From NCBI GenBank assembly GCA_023079485.1, contig CM041097.1, positions 17,963,158 to 18,027,157 of the forward strand: a stretch of DNA of 64,000 nucleotides. The letters are read 5' to 3'. The notes beneath the pieces were generated by a model. It was not told the DNA's origin and made no database searches. It worked only from the letters and a program-made list of their open reading frames with translations. The position numbers and the translations under genes were made by a program. The stretch is from Archilochus colubris (taxonomy: Eukaryota; Chordata; Aves; Apodiformes; Trochilidae). Below, piece after piece: positions 1-13,293 of this stretch (position 1 is the first letter of the stretch; the number at the start of each line of letters is the position of its first letter).

Positions 1-499
1 TGGGTGAGGGGGAGCAGCAGTGACCCCGCCGGCTCCACTCCTGCAGGCCCGGGGCTCCCCTGGCCTGGCGTGCCCTCTGCTCCCCCACATCCCTCCTTCC
101 CTCCCTGCCTTCCTTCCCCTCCTCCTTCGCCCCTACCTTATATTTTTCTCCTTTGCCAGTCCATTTCTGTGCTGGTTTTCCTGGCTGGGTGCAGCCTGAG
201 GAAATCGGCCTCCTTCTCTGTTGGAGCTGCTCAAAAGAAGTTGCAAATCAACTTCGGCTGCTCAGATGCATGTAGTTTCTCCACATGAAAATATTAAGTG
301 TTTTACAGTGCTGGGAAGCTGGTGGTACTCTTGGGGAACAACTGAAGCTTTGTGAAAACGTGAAAATACTCTTATGGGAGCTATACTGATCGCTAAAGCA
401 AATAAATCGCTAACTATGATTTTTATTTCTTTTTTTTGTTGTTGTTGTTCTGTCCTATGTTGTTTTACCATTCTTTTTGTGTCTTTCCCACGCCAACAG
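1..499 (+). other. PPP4R2: PPP4R2 intron 1, 3' part (exon 1 is off the left edge)
   Basis: The stretch before exon 2 is non-coding and ends in a proper acceptor, ccaacag at 493-499. The exon that should supply residues 1 to 11 and the first base of codon 12 is not found inside the window. The first bases, TGG followed by GTGAGG, could be the donor of exon 1, but the few visible exon bases do not match the codon expected from other vertebrates, so this stays open. The first 130 bases are GC-rich, as expected next to a CpG-island promoter. No other feature is seen here. Confidence 0.6.
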
Positions 500-581
500 A
501 TTTTGAGAAGAGAGGAAAGAAGGAAGTGTGCCCAATCCTGGATCAGTTTCTTTGTCATGTTGCTAAGACTGGAGAGACGAT
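500..581 (+). CDS. PPP4R2: PPP4R2 exon 2: protein phosphatase 4 regulatory subunit 2
   Basis: PPP4R2 is the R2 regulatory subunit of protein phosphatase 4. With the catalytic subunit PP4C and an R3 subunit it forms a nuclear and centrosomal complex that dephosphorylates DNA-damage substrates such as gamma-H2AX and RPA2 (family knowledge). This exon encodes the N-terminal segment [16 protein letters not shown] followed by [10 protein letters not shown], close to identical to the vertebrate protein. It starts in phase 1: the first base of the Asp codon comes from exon 1. It ends in phase 2 at AT|GTAAGT, a perfect donor. Across exons 2 to 9 the visible coding sequence is 1,178 nt, or 392 residues after the split codon. 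The full protein would be about 403 residues if exon 1 adds 11 as in human, slightly shorter than the human 417. Confidence 0.97.
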
Positions 582-3500
582 GTAAGTGTGACTTTTTGGT
601 TGCAGCTTGCAGCATTTCTATATTCCAAGTCAGTGAGATGCTACCTGGATTTTCATTTTGTCTGTAGGTTGCTTCACTGAGCTAAATAAGCTTGCCTTAG
701 CTCCCATTTAATTTTGGATTGATTAGTTTTGTTTGCTGTTAAGTGTTTGTAGTTAAGTGTTATCTAAAAGGGATTCTTTCAGTACAGGCGTTGTTCAGTG
801 GGGGGTATCTGTCAGGTCCCTTTACAATAAACCTGTTGCTCTTTGTACTTTTTTATTTTGGGGGTGACATTCAGTTTTTTTGAACGGAAATTTTGTTTCC
901 CTGTGGCAACGCCTGTTGCAGCCTCTGTTGTGCACTGTATCCAGCAGCGTTATTTACACAAAGATCCGAACGGCACGGATGATTCCTGCCTGGGCTTTGT
1001 ACCCTGTGCAGCGTGTCCAAGTCAATTTGATGAAGAAGGAGGAGGAGGAGGAGAGAACCACGGAGGTGCTTTCTGCAGAGAGGGACAGCAGTTCCCCCGC
1101 AGTCCCCTTAGCCGCTCCTTTCCCAGCTCCCACAGGAGTTTTCCTGGGAAAAGGGAAGTTCCTGGGCTGCCTTTTCCCGGTGTGCCGGTGCTGGGGGCAG
1201 CCGAGCCCCACGCTCCGTGTCCGTGTGAGCGCTGGGTGAGTGACTTCCTTGGCGGCTCAGTATTTGGCAGGAAGGGGAAAGGCTTCCCCGGGTGCGTTGC
1301 TATAGAATTGCTCACTTTCTGGCTCCCAGGCTGCCTCCTTGTTTTTGAGGCCTAGCGCCAGGCTGCAGCAAGCGATTCGTGCCTTTTACCAGTGTTTTGT
1401 TAGCAAGCAGGGGTGGCAAGGGGGTTTGTTTGGGTTTCTAGAAGCCCTTTGGCTTGTGAGAGGTTTGTAGGGTTTGGTGGTTGTGGGGGTTTTTCTTTTT
1501 GTACCTTGCTGCTGCTGCTGGATTTACTGGTGTTGAAAAAAAAACAAGTTCTGTAATCTAGTTTGCTCTTGGGATAGAAAGCTTAGGCCTGTCTGTAGAA
1601 ATACACAAGCTGTAATGCTTAGTATTTTGGTGTAGTAACTATTTAGTGGTAGTACTTATTTTAGTATGGGTTTACCATGGTGTGCTTTGTCTGTATAATG
1701 TGTTAAATTATTTTTTTTTCCTGTTTTGAAATATTTCTCAGACAGCTTTTGCTGTTTCTGTGACTGGTACATATACTCCAAAGTAGTTTTAACAAGTGAT
1801 TGTATAGGGGCAAGTTCTTGGGAAAATTTTTCCATATATGAAACTTGGAAAATGAATGCTTTGTTTTTGTGTAAATTTGGGGAATTATATTTTTTTCAAT
1901 TATTTGATTGTTACAAACTGTTAATTAAACCTGAACAGGAGCCTAGCATCTAGAGCTCGATGCAGACCCTAGCATTCTGTGTTTTCAGGGTTTCCTTGGG
2001 CTTTTTTTTTTTTTCTGTAGCTTTTTTCAGCATTCTTAAGCCTTTTAGTTGCTTTAAATTGTTTTTTAAAAGCTGTTGCATGTAAATATCAGAAGTATCT
2101 ATTGTAATCTGAAGGCAGACATGGAAATATTGTTCCACGATGTTTAATTTGCTTTCTATTATTTAACAAACCCTGTACTCAGCAAATATACTTCTGTTTT
2201 CACCAATGAATTTGATATGTTTCAAAGTTTCACAAAGAAATGAGTAAAAAATTGAAGTTTTTTGGTAAGTTTTCATGTAAAGATTGGTGATAAACAGTAT
2301 AAGAATCTAATATGTTTTTAAGCTAGTACAACTTGACCACTGTAGAAGTGCTCCCAAATATGCAAACCTAGCAAATACAAGTTAATGCAAAATGACCTAA
2401 ATATTCTTTATTTCCAGTTGTACAAAAGTAACTTTAATAGAAATCTAATTCAGTAATAAATGTATTACCTTGGAATGAGCAGATGAAATAAATATTGGTT
2501 CACAGTGATATCTTTTAGCATTTTAAGAAGTTCAGAGCTCAGTTTGGGGGAAAAAAAATGGGGGTGGTCAGGTCAGGGGTAATTACACAAAGGGTTTTCA
2601 ACTGATTTATTGAAAAACAATGTATCTTACTCAGCCACAGCCTGTTCCTGAAGTAACAAACAAAAGCTACCCATGTCAGTGAGGACTAGGGCAAATAAGG
2701 ACAGGTGAAATGTGTTGAATTTTTTTTTTCCAAGGAGAGTTAAATACTGTGTTCATGGGGATTCTTTGTTTTTTAGCTTCCTCTATGCTGAAGATTGATT
2801 TGTAGATACTCCACTGCAATCTACATTCTGGGTTAAATTTAAAATCCTCTCACCCCCCACCCAATGCCTCTTCTGGAGGTAGTTGCAGCAGACCTTGTAA
2901 ATAATTAGTAAACTTAGTTTGAAAGTGTGTTAATGAAGTAAATTACAGTGATTTTAAGGTTCTCATCTGAGCATTGTCATGGTTCTCACAGCTTATTTAA
3001 CAGAATGAAAGCATGGGCTCATGTTAGGCTGTTGGGTACCTCCCTGCTCCAGTTTGTTTCAATCTGCTTATTCATCTGAGTGAGTTAGGAACAGGTAGAT
3101 GCAGGTTTGGGTTATGCTGTAATTTTACTAATATTTCTCCTGGCAGCAGTCTTGGCTGCTGTAGCCCTTGTGTCACTCTTTGAGTTGTGCTTGTTCAACT
3201 GTTTATGTAGCTGCATGGTAACGTGGAGCAGGAAGCTGCTGGCAGTTGTAAGGAACTTTTTTTTGGCAGTGCTGCTTTTACCAAGGTTCAGCTCATTGAT
3301 CGGGTGTGTTTAACTGGGCTGTCAAACCCCAGCACGACTGAAGAGGCAGTGGAGGGGAGGAACAAAAGGTGAGAGTTGTGTAAGCCAGCACTGCAGCTAT
3401 GATAAAGCTCTTCAGAGAGTCTTTATTGTAAATAGAAGTCTCTTTTGTTTACAAGGAGGGTCTGGAATAAAAATGTTGCTAAATTTGCTGACATTATCAG

Positions 3501-4929
3501 TGTAAATGTAGTGGTTTTATCAATACCTTGCAGTAAAACCCTGATGGTGCAATCACCTGTGTTAACTTTAACTTCATCTGTGAAGTTCAAGCTACCTTCT
3601 TGTGCAGAGTTAACCATTCACTTAATTATTTGTGAGAATATGGCCTGCATTTGCAAAAGCCAGTCTGAACTTCCCTTATTAGAGGTGAACAGAAGCAGAG
3701 GTTTACTTGCTTGGGTACCTGGCAGTATTTTTGTTTCCTAATGGTTGCTATGGCAAGACTTAGCCTTAGGTGGAAATATAAAGTTTATAGTTCAGCCTCT
3801 TTTAATCATGTGTTGGGTCCTAGGACTTTTTTCTTTTGAGATGACTGATACAGTCCTTAATTGACTTGACTTTTTACTAAGATACTAGCATGGAATTTCC
3901 TTGGTGAGATCAAGTGTAGTCAGGGAAGATCATTATGTGGAAGATCAACGTGACTTCAAAACTGATTAAAGGGAAGAGATATGAAATTTGTTAGTCTTAA
4001 TACTTTACTGCATCTGAAAGACTTCTTTTAAAACAGGATATGCTTTTGCACTTCTTTGCATAAGAGATCTCCTTATCTATTCTGTAATAGAAGCAGCTTT
4101 AAGAGAAGGGTACAAAAATCACAGCTCTGCATTAGTAGCAGTGAAATGCAAAAGTGAAATATTTTTTGTTCTGTAAAGAATTTTGAAGAGTGGATATAAA
4201 GATCACTTATCTGTTGGGATCTTGTCTTGTATTTAAAATCCATTTTTTCTTACCACTTCTCTTGGATTCAAAGTCACTCTCCTCCTTCAGTAGTGAAGTT
4301 TCTAAACCATTTATTTAGCTACCTTAGCAAGTAAAACCAGGCTGTTGGGCAGGAGTGAAAAACTAGAATTTTCCTGTGGTTCTAAAGTAAAAAATAAAGC
4401 ATAGAAAACAAAAGCAATGAAAAATTGTATTTCTTTGCATTTCCCCCACTCCTGCTCTGAGGCAGACAGCCTATAAAGCACAGGTTTTAATGGCTTTCTC
4501 TAGTGGAAAGTATAAATCAGATGCTTACTGACAGTGAATGAATCCAGCAATAAGTAGTAAAGTACAAAATCTGGAGAAATAGAGTACACAGGCAGGAGTG
4601 ATTAACTGTAAAATAGTTCTAGGCTTAAGCAGAGAAGACTGAGCTGGCCAGGATGTAATGTAGTTATACCAGTTCTTGCCCTGAATTGCAGTATAAACTG
4701 CCATTAAAATACATGGGTTTTATTTCTTTGTGTAGTCAAATTCTTTCCTTAGAGTTTCCCTGGAAGCTCTGAAACATTAGTTTGCACCTCATCTAAGCTT
4801 AGAAACATTTAGTTGGGTTTTTTTGCCCAGTTTCTTTGAGGACCAACATAAATGCTTCTCTGCAAAGTTTGGGTCAAGTTTAATATATGGTTGTAGAGAA
4901 AATAGGAACATCTACAGTGTCATAGTAGA

Positions 4930-5580
4930 ATAAAGGAAGTTGGAAATGACTTCTAGAGGTCAGACCCTGTACTAAGGGGAGCTAATTCCAGAATTAGCTT
5001 GGGGCTTTGTCCACCTCTTTTGAAGTCTCCAGTGATGGCAATTCTGTGGCCTCTGTCACTACTTAACTGTGTTACCCTTGCAGCATCTTGGAGCAACCTG
5101 GCACCACTGCCTCTGCCCCTCATTTGTGCCCCTCTGAAGGGAATCTGTTTTCATCTGTCCACAACTGCCCCTTCAGTGGTCAAACCCAGCAGTTTGATTC
5201 CTCTAGATTCCTTCTGTTTTCCAGACATGTTGCCTTAGCTTCCCTCTTAGGTTGTGTCCTCCAGCTTTGTTGATCATCTTGGTGTCCTGCTCATCTCTTT
5301 CTGCTCTCCTTGGCATTTCATGACCCCAAACCAGACACAGTGTTGTAGTTATGGGCTTGGAAGTGCCAGGTGGAGGGATGTCATCACGTCCTCTGACATT
5401 GCAAATGTCACAGCAAGGACAGACTGACAGATCTTCAGCTTCCCATCTCCCAGCACAGGTCTTGGCCCCAGAATTGACTATAATCAACAGATTGGAACTG
5501 GTTGCAGTCAGGCTTTGGACCCCATTGATCCCAACTAGTGTGTAGGCCTGGTGAGGTGCTCTGCTGGGTCTGTAGCTACC
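4930..5580 (-). mobile_element. Decayed CR1-like LINE fragment (antisense)
   Basis: The + strand starts with a degenerate form of the antisense CR1 3' end (tagaataaaggaagttggaa, then a 'gaggtcagaccctg' block and 'ctccagtgatggcaattctgtggcctctg'). It continues through a stretch resembling the antisense end of the CR1 reverse-transcriptase ORF (gaccccaaaccagacacagtgttgtag..., the counterpart of the usual 'ccagagctggacacagtactcc'). Divergence is much higher than in the CR1 copies at 25.6, 38.9 and 41.2 kb, so this would be an old insertion. Both ends are approximate. A repeat-library search could assign it to another LINE group. Confidence 0.5.
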
Positions 5581-8500
5581 CAGCTGGACTAAAAAGATGC
5601 TGTGGGAGGCTGTGGTGGCCTTGCTGAGGCTGAGGTAGCAGTGTTGGGTGCTCCTCCCTCAGGTAGATGAGGCAGGAGTGGCTGTTGGTCAATTATATAA
5701 CCCTAAATGTAAGTTACATAACAGGAGATCTGTCAAAGATAATGACAAAAAGTGTTTTTGACCTTTTTCATACTGTTTTCTATACCCTATCTAGCACTGA
5801 ATGTTTGTTATGATTTTTTTTGGTGTGTTTGTTTGTCTTTAGACTATGTTTTTGGAACATTTATATTATTACAGCAGTTGAAACAGTTTGTCAGCTGTAG
5901 AAAAGGAAATAGAAAATAGGAGTGGAGATATAGCACCAATAAACATATATGAGAATAAGTTCTGGTTCTCAGCTTTAGTGTCTAAATGATGAATTTTGAA
6001 GCCTTTTATAGTTAATTCCTTGTGTTACAAATCTATAGATTTTTTTTTTTTAGCCTTATAGCTTTTAGCTTATTTTAGCTTAAATTTGAGTCTACTTTTT
6101 CTTATGTTATCTGTCCAACTAGCACTTTTCTTGTTTGATATCTATAATATTTTTTTACTCATTTGCAAATTTTGTTCCCATTTGGAGGCAAATTATCAGG
6201 AAATCTTCAGAACTACTTGGGGAATGTAATTCCTTACAGTTTTTTAAAACATGAAATAAAACAATCCTCAAGTTCCTGACATAATAAACAGGATAATATT
6301 TTCAGAAAGAAGTCTGTGCCTTTGTTAGCATAAGCCTCTTCCATTTCCATGTTCTCCATGAAGCAGGATAAACTTCCTTGCATTGTTTCCTACTGTTATT
6401 CCTCACTCCATTCCAGTGAGTGGCTGGAATTATTCCCCACTAATTCCCATTCCACTGACGCTGTGTGTCCTGTCTCATAATCCATTCATGCCTCCAAAGG
6501 ACAAGAATCTTGGCTGGAAAGCCTGCTGATTTATCTTTCTCAGGCTTCCTGGCTTTTTTGCCTATTAATACAAAATTATACATTTATCAGATGTACAGTT
6601 TTAGTATAAGGAAGTGTTGAGAGGAATCAGGGGTGATACAGATGAAATCCCTTGCTCCTTTAGGAAACACAGTGTTGTAGTGTTTTATCTTAAATGCTGC
6701 CACTTCATACCTGTTGGGAGTGGAGTTTACAGTGTAAAGGTCACACTTCAACTACCATTGTCAAAGGTGTGTCATGAACTGATCATAATAAACTTCAGTC
6801 TCTGTAGAATACATGTGTGGAAAGAAAAAAAGGCAAGCTGCTCATAGCCATGCTAGTACATTTTTTTGGGTGTAATCTGAATTTTTTAACTGCAGATGTA
6901 ACTGTGCACAGGCAGACTTTGATTTGTAAGTATTCCTCTCTTCCTGGTTGCTGTGTGCAGTCAGAGTGGCCTTGCTACTATTTCTTTTGAAAAGCTTTCC
7001 CAGGTGTTTGGGTATTGTTCCACTCCATATTGCACTTTACAGTAGCAAGAATATTTTTCTGTTTTGACCTGGTATTTGATGACCTTTTCTCCTGTCTATA
7101 GATTTTGGGAAGGTTTGTGCTTGATGGGGGAAGGAACAAGGCAATAGTGCAGGTGGAAGAGAGGATTCCAAGAAGTTTGGGGGTCTGGAAGAGTGGTGGG
7201 CTGTCAGGTTTGTGGATAAAATAGACTGCTTGAAGACAGCTGCAAGATTTCCATGAGGGCTGCAGATTGAAAAGTAGTTGCACAGGGTGCATATTCCTTT
7301 TTTCTGTTTTACCAGCTTTATGACTCAATATAGGGAAGATTTAATAGTATTATCTCAGTGTGATCTACTCTTATGTGAGGTCACTCGTGGATCTCTGTGC
7401 CCTGGTCATTTACCAGTGATAGTGACACAGAACAGATGAGTTACAGCATTTTTGTTCTGTGCTCAGTTTTTTCCTTTAAAATAAAAGGTACTTGAGTTTA
7501 TGAGTTTTAAGTAACTATGTTTAGAAATATTACTGGCTTGGAAAATTCTGAGTCCTGTTTCAGATTTTCTGTGTCCTGTGGAGCAGCTCTGTTTTGGTGG
7601 AGTCAGCGAATACTTATCGGGAGAGATCAGAATTAGTCCCTTGGTGACTACAGATCCTACTTTAATGTCTCAATCAGCTGTCTGTTTCCATAACTGTCTT
7701 AATCTTTGTTGTTCCTGGCATTAGTAATTTGCAAGTAGCAGAGAGGTGAATGCTCATACTACTGAAGTAGATGTAGGTCTAATGTATTCCAGTTTCCGTG
7801 GTTCTGGAATGAGTTCGTCATCCTCACAAGAAGGAAAGTGAAGACTTAATTTAAGCTGACAACAATCAGTGAATGAAGATGGAAAAATACCTTCTGTACA
7901 TGTGGGAAATACCAGTTTTTCCTCTTTTGAGCTCTGCAATGTATTTTTAATTAAAGTGAAAGGTAACATGAGGTCAACTACTGAAGATAAAACGTGAGAG
8001 CGTTTTAATTTTACATGAGTTACCTGGTGAAAGTGAACAGGATGCTCCCCCAGGAAGGGTGCTTGCCAGGGTGTTTTCTAACAGCTTACAGCAAAGCACA
8101 ATGTTCCAGTAAATTCACTGTGCTGTATCACCTAAATTTTAAAATTTATTGCTCATTCAGAAACACCAATAAAGAATCTAGCACTTGCTTATGGTTTTAA
8201 TTTAATGTTAGGTTGAAAGGTTTGTCTGCTTGCCAGAAGCATTTAAGAAGCTACTCTGCCTTGATGCTCGGGGGATTTTATTGTGTAAATCTGTTGTCAT
8301 TGTTGGGAATTTCCCATGTTAATCTGCACTCTGTCCATGGTGAAAATAGCAACAGAGTGCAAAATGATGACATCGAAACTAATTGCATTGAAGCAGTAAG
8401 TATTCAAATAAAGCATGGGAAGTAAAAAAAGAAATTTAAAATCAAAAGCCTATTTGAAGCAAGAATGGAATTGAGGAAGGTATGTTCTTTTATTTGATAC

Positions 8501-8902
8501 ATGAGAGCATCTGCTTTAAAGGAATTGCTCTGCTGTCTGCTAGTCACATCACACATTCTTCCTTATCTGTAGCATTAATTTTGTGGTTAGATGAGTGATC
8601 TGCTTCACCTCCCTGTGTGTGGGATCACAGGAGTGTGTGGGAGCAGCAGAGCAGCTGCTGCACCCTTTGGGTGCAGCCCAGCCATGAAGTTCAGTGTGTG
8701 GTGGGGTGGTGCCCCCTGCTCTGCACTGAACTCCCTGCTGCACCTCGGGGTAGCTCATCTGATTCAGGAGACTTCAGCAGTGCTGACTTGGAGCCTCAGA
8801 ATTTTTCAGAGGTGTTTTCTGGAGAAACTGGAAGCCATTTCTTTACCCTTCATCACTCCTCCTTTAAGACATAGTCTTTATTATTTGTGTAATAAATAGT
8901 GA

Positions 8903-8936
8903 AATAGTAATTCCTGTACAATAGTAATTCCTGTGG
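8903..8936. repeat. Short tandem duplication, 17-bp unit x2
   Basis: Two adjacent copies of aatagtaattcctgtNN differ only in the last two bases. This is a simple local duplication inside intron 2 of PPP4R2 with no evident function. Confidence 0.85.
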
Positions 8937-11900
8937 CTAGTCCACCCCATTCTCTCTGCTTCTGTAATTCCAGGTATCCTTCTTTATATCCAGTCTGTAG
9001 ATCTGAAATCAGGGTGTTCTCAGTAAGGTAAAGATTAAAACAAAACAAGAAGTAGAGGCACAAGGCTTTGTTCAGTGTTTCTATCCAAAAGAACAGAGAT
9101 AACTGAGGAATGGCATGAATGAAAGGAAGAGAGTGGCCTCAGTTTCCCTCTCCCCAGAGGACTGCAGTCCTTCCACTCCTCTGCACAGCCTGGGCTGCTG
9201 ACTGCTGGAGAGGATCTCTTGGATGTGTGCTCTGGTTGCTGGGAGAAGTGGCATATTTGGCATATTCCATCTGGTCTACAATATTCCTGTTTGGATACAT
9301 CTGGTACTGAAGCTGTGGAATAGCACACTGGACGGTGCACACCTTTCACTGGGGTTTGAACTGGATATGTGATTGCTGGTGCACTTCATTTTCTGGGCTT
9401 TTTGGCTTCTCAAATAGTTCTGGAGAATTCACTGATAGGCCAGAATAGCAAAGGAATTAACTTGTTTAGATGGAACTTGAATTTTTCTTCTATCAGGCCA
9501 GTAAAATTACCATGTATAGAGTATATCTTCATCTTCTATGAGCCTTAGAACAAGGCACAAAAGAGAAGAAACAGTTATTAAAGTTGTCTAGTTATTTCAC
9601 TTAAAAACACCTGCTTCCTACTAGTAAGTTTCCGTGGGAGTGGAATCTCAATCCAAAAATAACTGGGGAGGAGGGGGAAACCTAATGTAAGTGACTCATG
9701 TATCTTGTTATATTTTAAGTAAATCTCTAATTGTCCTCTGGTTCTTTCCTTCTGTGTTGTGAGGACTTTGTCTTAAAATCTGTTTAGCTGAACATGAATT
9801 GTTTGTGTCCTAAATACACAATTTTGTACTTTTTATTTTCTTTCTGCTTTTCAGAGAGAGCTAATAATAGAGGGGTGGAGAGAAGGCTTAAGTTCTGATG
9901 TTTCTTTTATAGCCTGTTCAATGAGCTGAATCAATCTGCTTGGTTTCCCTTTTAGGTTTCTGTTCTTTGTGGCATATAGAATTTCTCCAAAACAGATGGT
10001 ATCCTCTTAAAATTTAAATCAAGTGATTTTGTAATGAACTCAAACACTGAAGTCTGAAGACAGCCATCCCACCAGGACTCCTGGGACTCTGAATGTTTTA
10101 AGTACATAGCTAGGTCTCTAGAAGCTTAACATCTCTTTTTATATAATGTTTTTCTTAATTAAACCTGTAATCTGTGAAGCAGCTCCAGAAAGATTTATGA
10201 AATAATTGCAGTACCTTCATTTTAGGAGGCAGCTCTATTTCAGGCATTCTGAATTCTTCCTTCTGTTCTTCAGCTAATTTCTGGGTTTGTCCTGCTTGTC
10301 TTCCATGGGTCTTACTGAAGTTTGAAACTTAAAAATTTGGAGTTTGTCTGAAGTGTGTAAGCCATGTGTGCTATCTTAGTGATACATCTTTTAATATGGT
10401 TGCTGAAAAGAGAAATGGGTAACTTGATTGTTTTCTGGGCTTGTGCAGACTGGCAGTCCAATCTAAACATGATGTTTGGGATCACTGTTTTGCAGCAAGG
10501 CCTCCAAGTGTAGTACTAACTACCTAAAAAAAAAAACAGTGGGGAAAACACTGTGTTTGTGTGTAGAAGGTAGGGACATTGCAATTACAGCTTTGTCTCC
10601 TTCTTTTTTGTTCTATTTCTCTGATTCTCCAGTCTCTCTGGTTCTTATTTTGCCTTTCAATATTCTATTAGTCAGTTTTTAATGTTTGTCAAATCTTTCC
10701 CCAACACCTTTGTTAAAGGTTTCTGGATTTCTGCTCTTTTTCTTAATATTTCAAGTATATACCAGTCAGTATATACCAAAGGTCAAAAGAATCAAATATG
10801 AAAAATTTTCCAACTCTTGGAAGAAAATACTAGTTAATCCTCTGCCCTTGATACCTTGATAGTGCTAACTATTGACAGGAGGGTTTCCTCTCTTTCTCTC
10901 ACTATTACAAACATTTTAAGTAAGCAGGAGATAAGGGAATGGAAGGAACTCTTTTGCATTCTGAGAGTGATAGGATCAGATTATTTCCATGTAATTTTGG
11001 TTTTGCTATGCTGTGTAAAGATGAGTTCTGTGCAAATCATGTTGGGAGAGAAGCAATCATAACTTCCAAGCAACTTTGTGCTGGTAATTCTTTTAAGTGA
11101 AAGCATAGCATCAGATCACTTGAACTGCTTTCTGTCTAAGGTGGCCTCTGTCCCTTGTGGAAAAGTGCTTTTTGTTAAATAGATTCAGGGAATTTCTAAA
11201 TGCTGTTGATGTTGATTTTCTGTTGGAATTAATCCATTACTACAGAGGTTTGTCGAGCAAGTAGTTTAAGTGCAGGTGTGAAATAGTTTGCTTTTATCAG
11301 AGAACAAAGTTATTTGGGGTTGTGTTCTTCCTTGTTTCCACTGTGGTAGTTCTATTTTATGTCCCTTGTCTAAATTAATAAAGTCACTTCCATCCATGGT
11401 TCTCTGATATGTTTCTAATTTTTACTTAAATTGCAAGGTCAGGGACTGAATGCTGGTACAACATTGTGGTCTTAAACATCTTTCTTTTCATACCTTAAAG
11501 CCCAGTTATTAGCAAATATTAAATCTAGGACATGGTATCATGTATTTCAGTCGTGTACAAAGGCTGAATTGTTGGACTTTGTGTTAACTTCAATGCTTTC
11601 ATCTGTTGCTTAAAGGTTCTTCTTAAGCATTTTTAAATTGTAGAGTTAAACAACCAGCATTACATTATCCTGGCAGAATGTATCTACACAGTTCTGAAGG
11701 GTGCTGTGCTTGGTTGCTTTTACTGCCTCTTTTTCCCTTGCTAGGTGCTTTCTGTATAAAATCCATTTCATCCTCTAATTTTCTGTGTTAGAGGAAAACC
11801 TTTAGGCTGATACAGTGGAAGGATGTCACAAGAGCTGGTTGGAGGGAAGCAGAGGACTTAAGAAAAATGCCATTTTATGGTGATTTGCAGTATTTGTGAG

Positions 11901-13122
11901 GCTGCAGCCCAGTTGGCCCAGGGGAGTTGTCCTTGTACAGGTCTGTTTACACAGGATGATCCAGAAATTGTAGTGGAAGGTGGTTTAGATGTACATAAAC
12001 TTTTGAAGTTTTTATTCTCCGAAGTGCAAGTAAAATGAACCAAAGCATTTTGGTTCAAGTGACTTTTTTAAAGCATTTTTTTCTGAGATGTAAATTCTTT
12101 TCTTGGGGTGGTTTTAAAAGAGCTCCCCAAAATTGCTGGTACTAATGCACAAGTTAGTGAGGTGGACAGGAAAAGCATGGTTTAGAAGACAAATGTGCAT
12201 TCAGAGAAGTGATTATGTACAATGCTGAGTGGGAAGGGCAAGTATTCATAAACAAGTCAGCTCAGAAGAAAGCATGAATAATATTTTCTCCGTGGAATTT
12301 CTTCCATTTGGTTAATTTAAAGTGTTTATCAGTTATTTTGCAGTGTGTAAAACATAATGAGACTGTACATAAACATGTGTGAAGTGAGGTTTTTTTTATT
12401 TATTTGGCTCTTGATTTACCTACAGAAGGTATTGATCAAAGTTCCCTGTTGTGTAACAAAACACCTAAACCAAGAGGTCTTGCATCCTAATGCTTGAGTT
12501 GTTCTCAGGGCCCCTATGTTACATGTGGAAGACTTTAATGTTCTTGAAGAGATCATCACTATGTGTTTGACTCTTCTCACTGCTTCTTAGGCTTTCTAAG
12601 TGACTTTTATTAATCTTCCTCATGGATTCTGCTGCTTTTCTGGGGTCTTGTTCAGAGTTAGCTTAAACTTAAGCTGTCTAGGAGGAAGGTAAACTCTCAG
12701 CAGCTGATTTGGTGGAGATGCTGATGTTGCTGAGGAAGGGATTGGCTTAGATGGAAAAGGAAGCAATTACAGTTCTGGGTGAAAGCAGAAGCAGCTCTTG
12801 TGAGCTCAGTGAAAACTTCAGGTGGTGGGGTAGGCTCACTGGTAAATTGTGTAGAGTGCAGGCATATTCCACATTTAGATTTGAATTGTCAGTGGGTTCT
12901 TTAAGGAAATGGCAATTGGTTTGTGTAATATTGTTCTACTATAATTATTTAAAGAGTTACCATGCTTTAAATTCAGGAAGAGACTGATAGTGTGGTTCTT
13001 GCTTTGTTTATGGGTGACATAGCAGCATGAATGCTGTTTGTCTGATGTCGAGGGTTTTTTTTAAGTCTTTTTCTGTGGTTTTAGTGCTGACTTGCATATG
13101 TCCTGATTCTTGTTTTATGCAG

Positions 13123-13293
13123 GGTTCAGTGGTCTCAGTTTAAAGGCTATTTTATTTTCAAACTGGAGAAGGTAATGGATGATTTCAGAACCTCAGCTCC
13201 TGAGCCAAGAGGGCCTCCCAATCCAAATGTGGAATATATTCCCTTCGAAGAGATGAAAGAGAGAATCCTCAAAATTGTCACTGGATTTAATGG
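13123..13293 (+). CDS. PPP4R2: PPP4R2 exon 3
   Basis: This exon encodes the most conserved part of the R2 subunit: [19 protein letters not shown], then the proline-rich [14 protein letters not shown], and [18 protein letters not shown]. The acceptor is ttttatgcag before 13,123 and the donor is GG|GTATGT. It enters and leaves in phase 2, and 171 nt keeps the frame. The residue after the split Met is Val here, where human has Ile as I recall. In the family this N-terminal region carries binding to PP4C and regulation of the complex. Confidence 0.98.

Larger units (their letters stand above)
582..13122 (+). other. PPP4R2: PPP4R2 intron 2 (12.5 kb)
   Basis: This long GT-AG intron (donor GTAAGT at 582, acceptor ttttatgcag ending at 13,122) makes up more than half of the gene. 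It holds a GC-richer patch around 960-1,370, a decayed CR1-like stretch near 4,940-5,580 and a short 17-bp tandem duplication at 8,903-8,936. All other ORFs in it are short, lack domains and lack splice context. I see no nested gene. Human PPP4R2 has the bornavirus-derived locus EBLN2 nearby; nothing like it is evident here. Confidence 0.9.

Noticed and set aside
843..1355. 170-codon ORF in intron 2 near the left edge
   Set aside because: It has no domain and lacks conservation-like codon structure, and parallel ORFs exist in other frames. The GC-rich patch around 960-1,370 explains the open frames.
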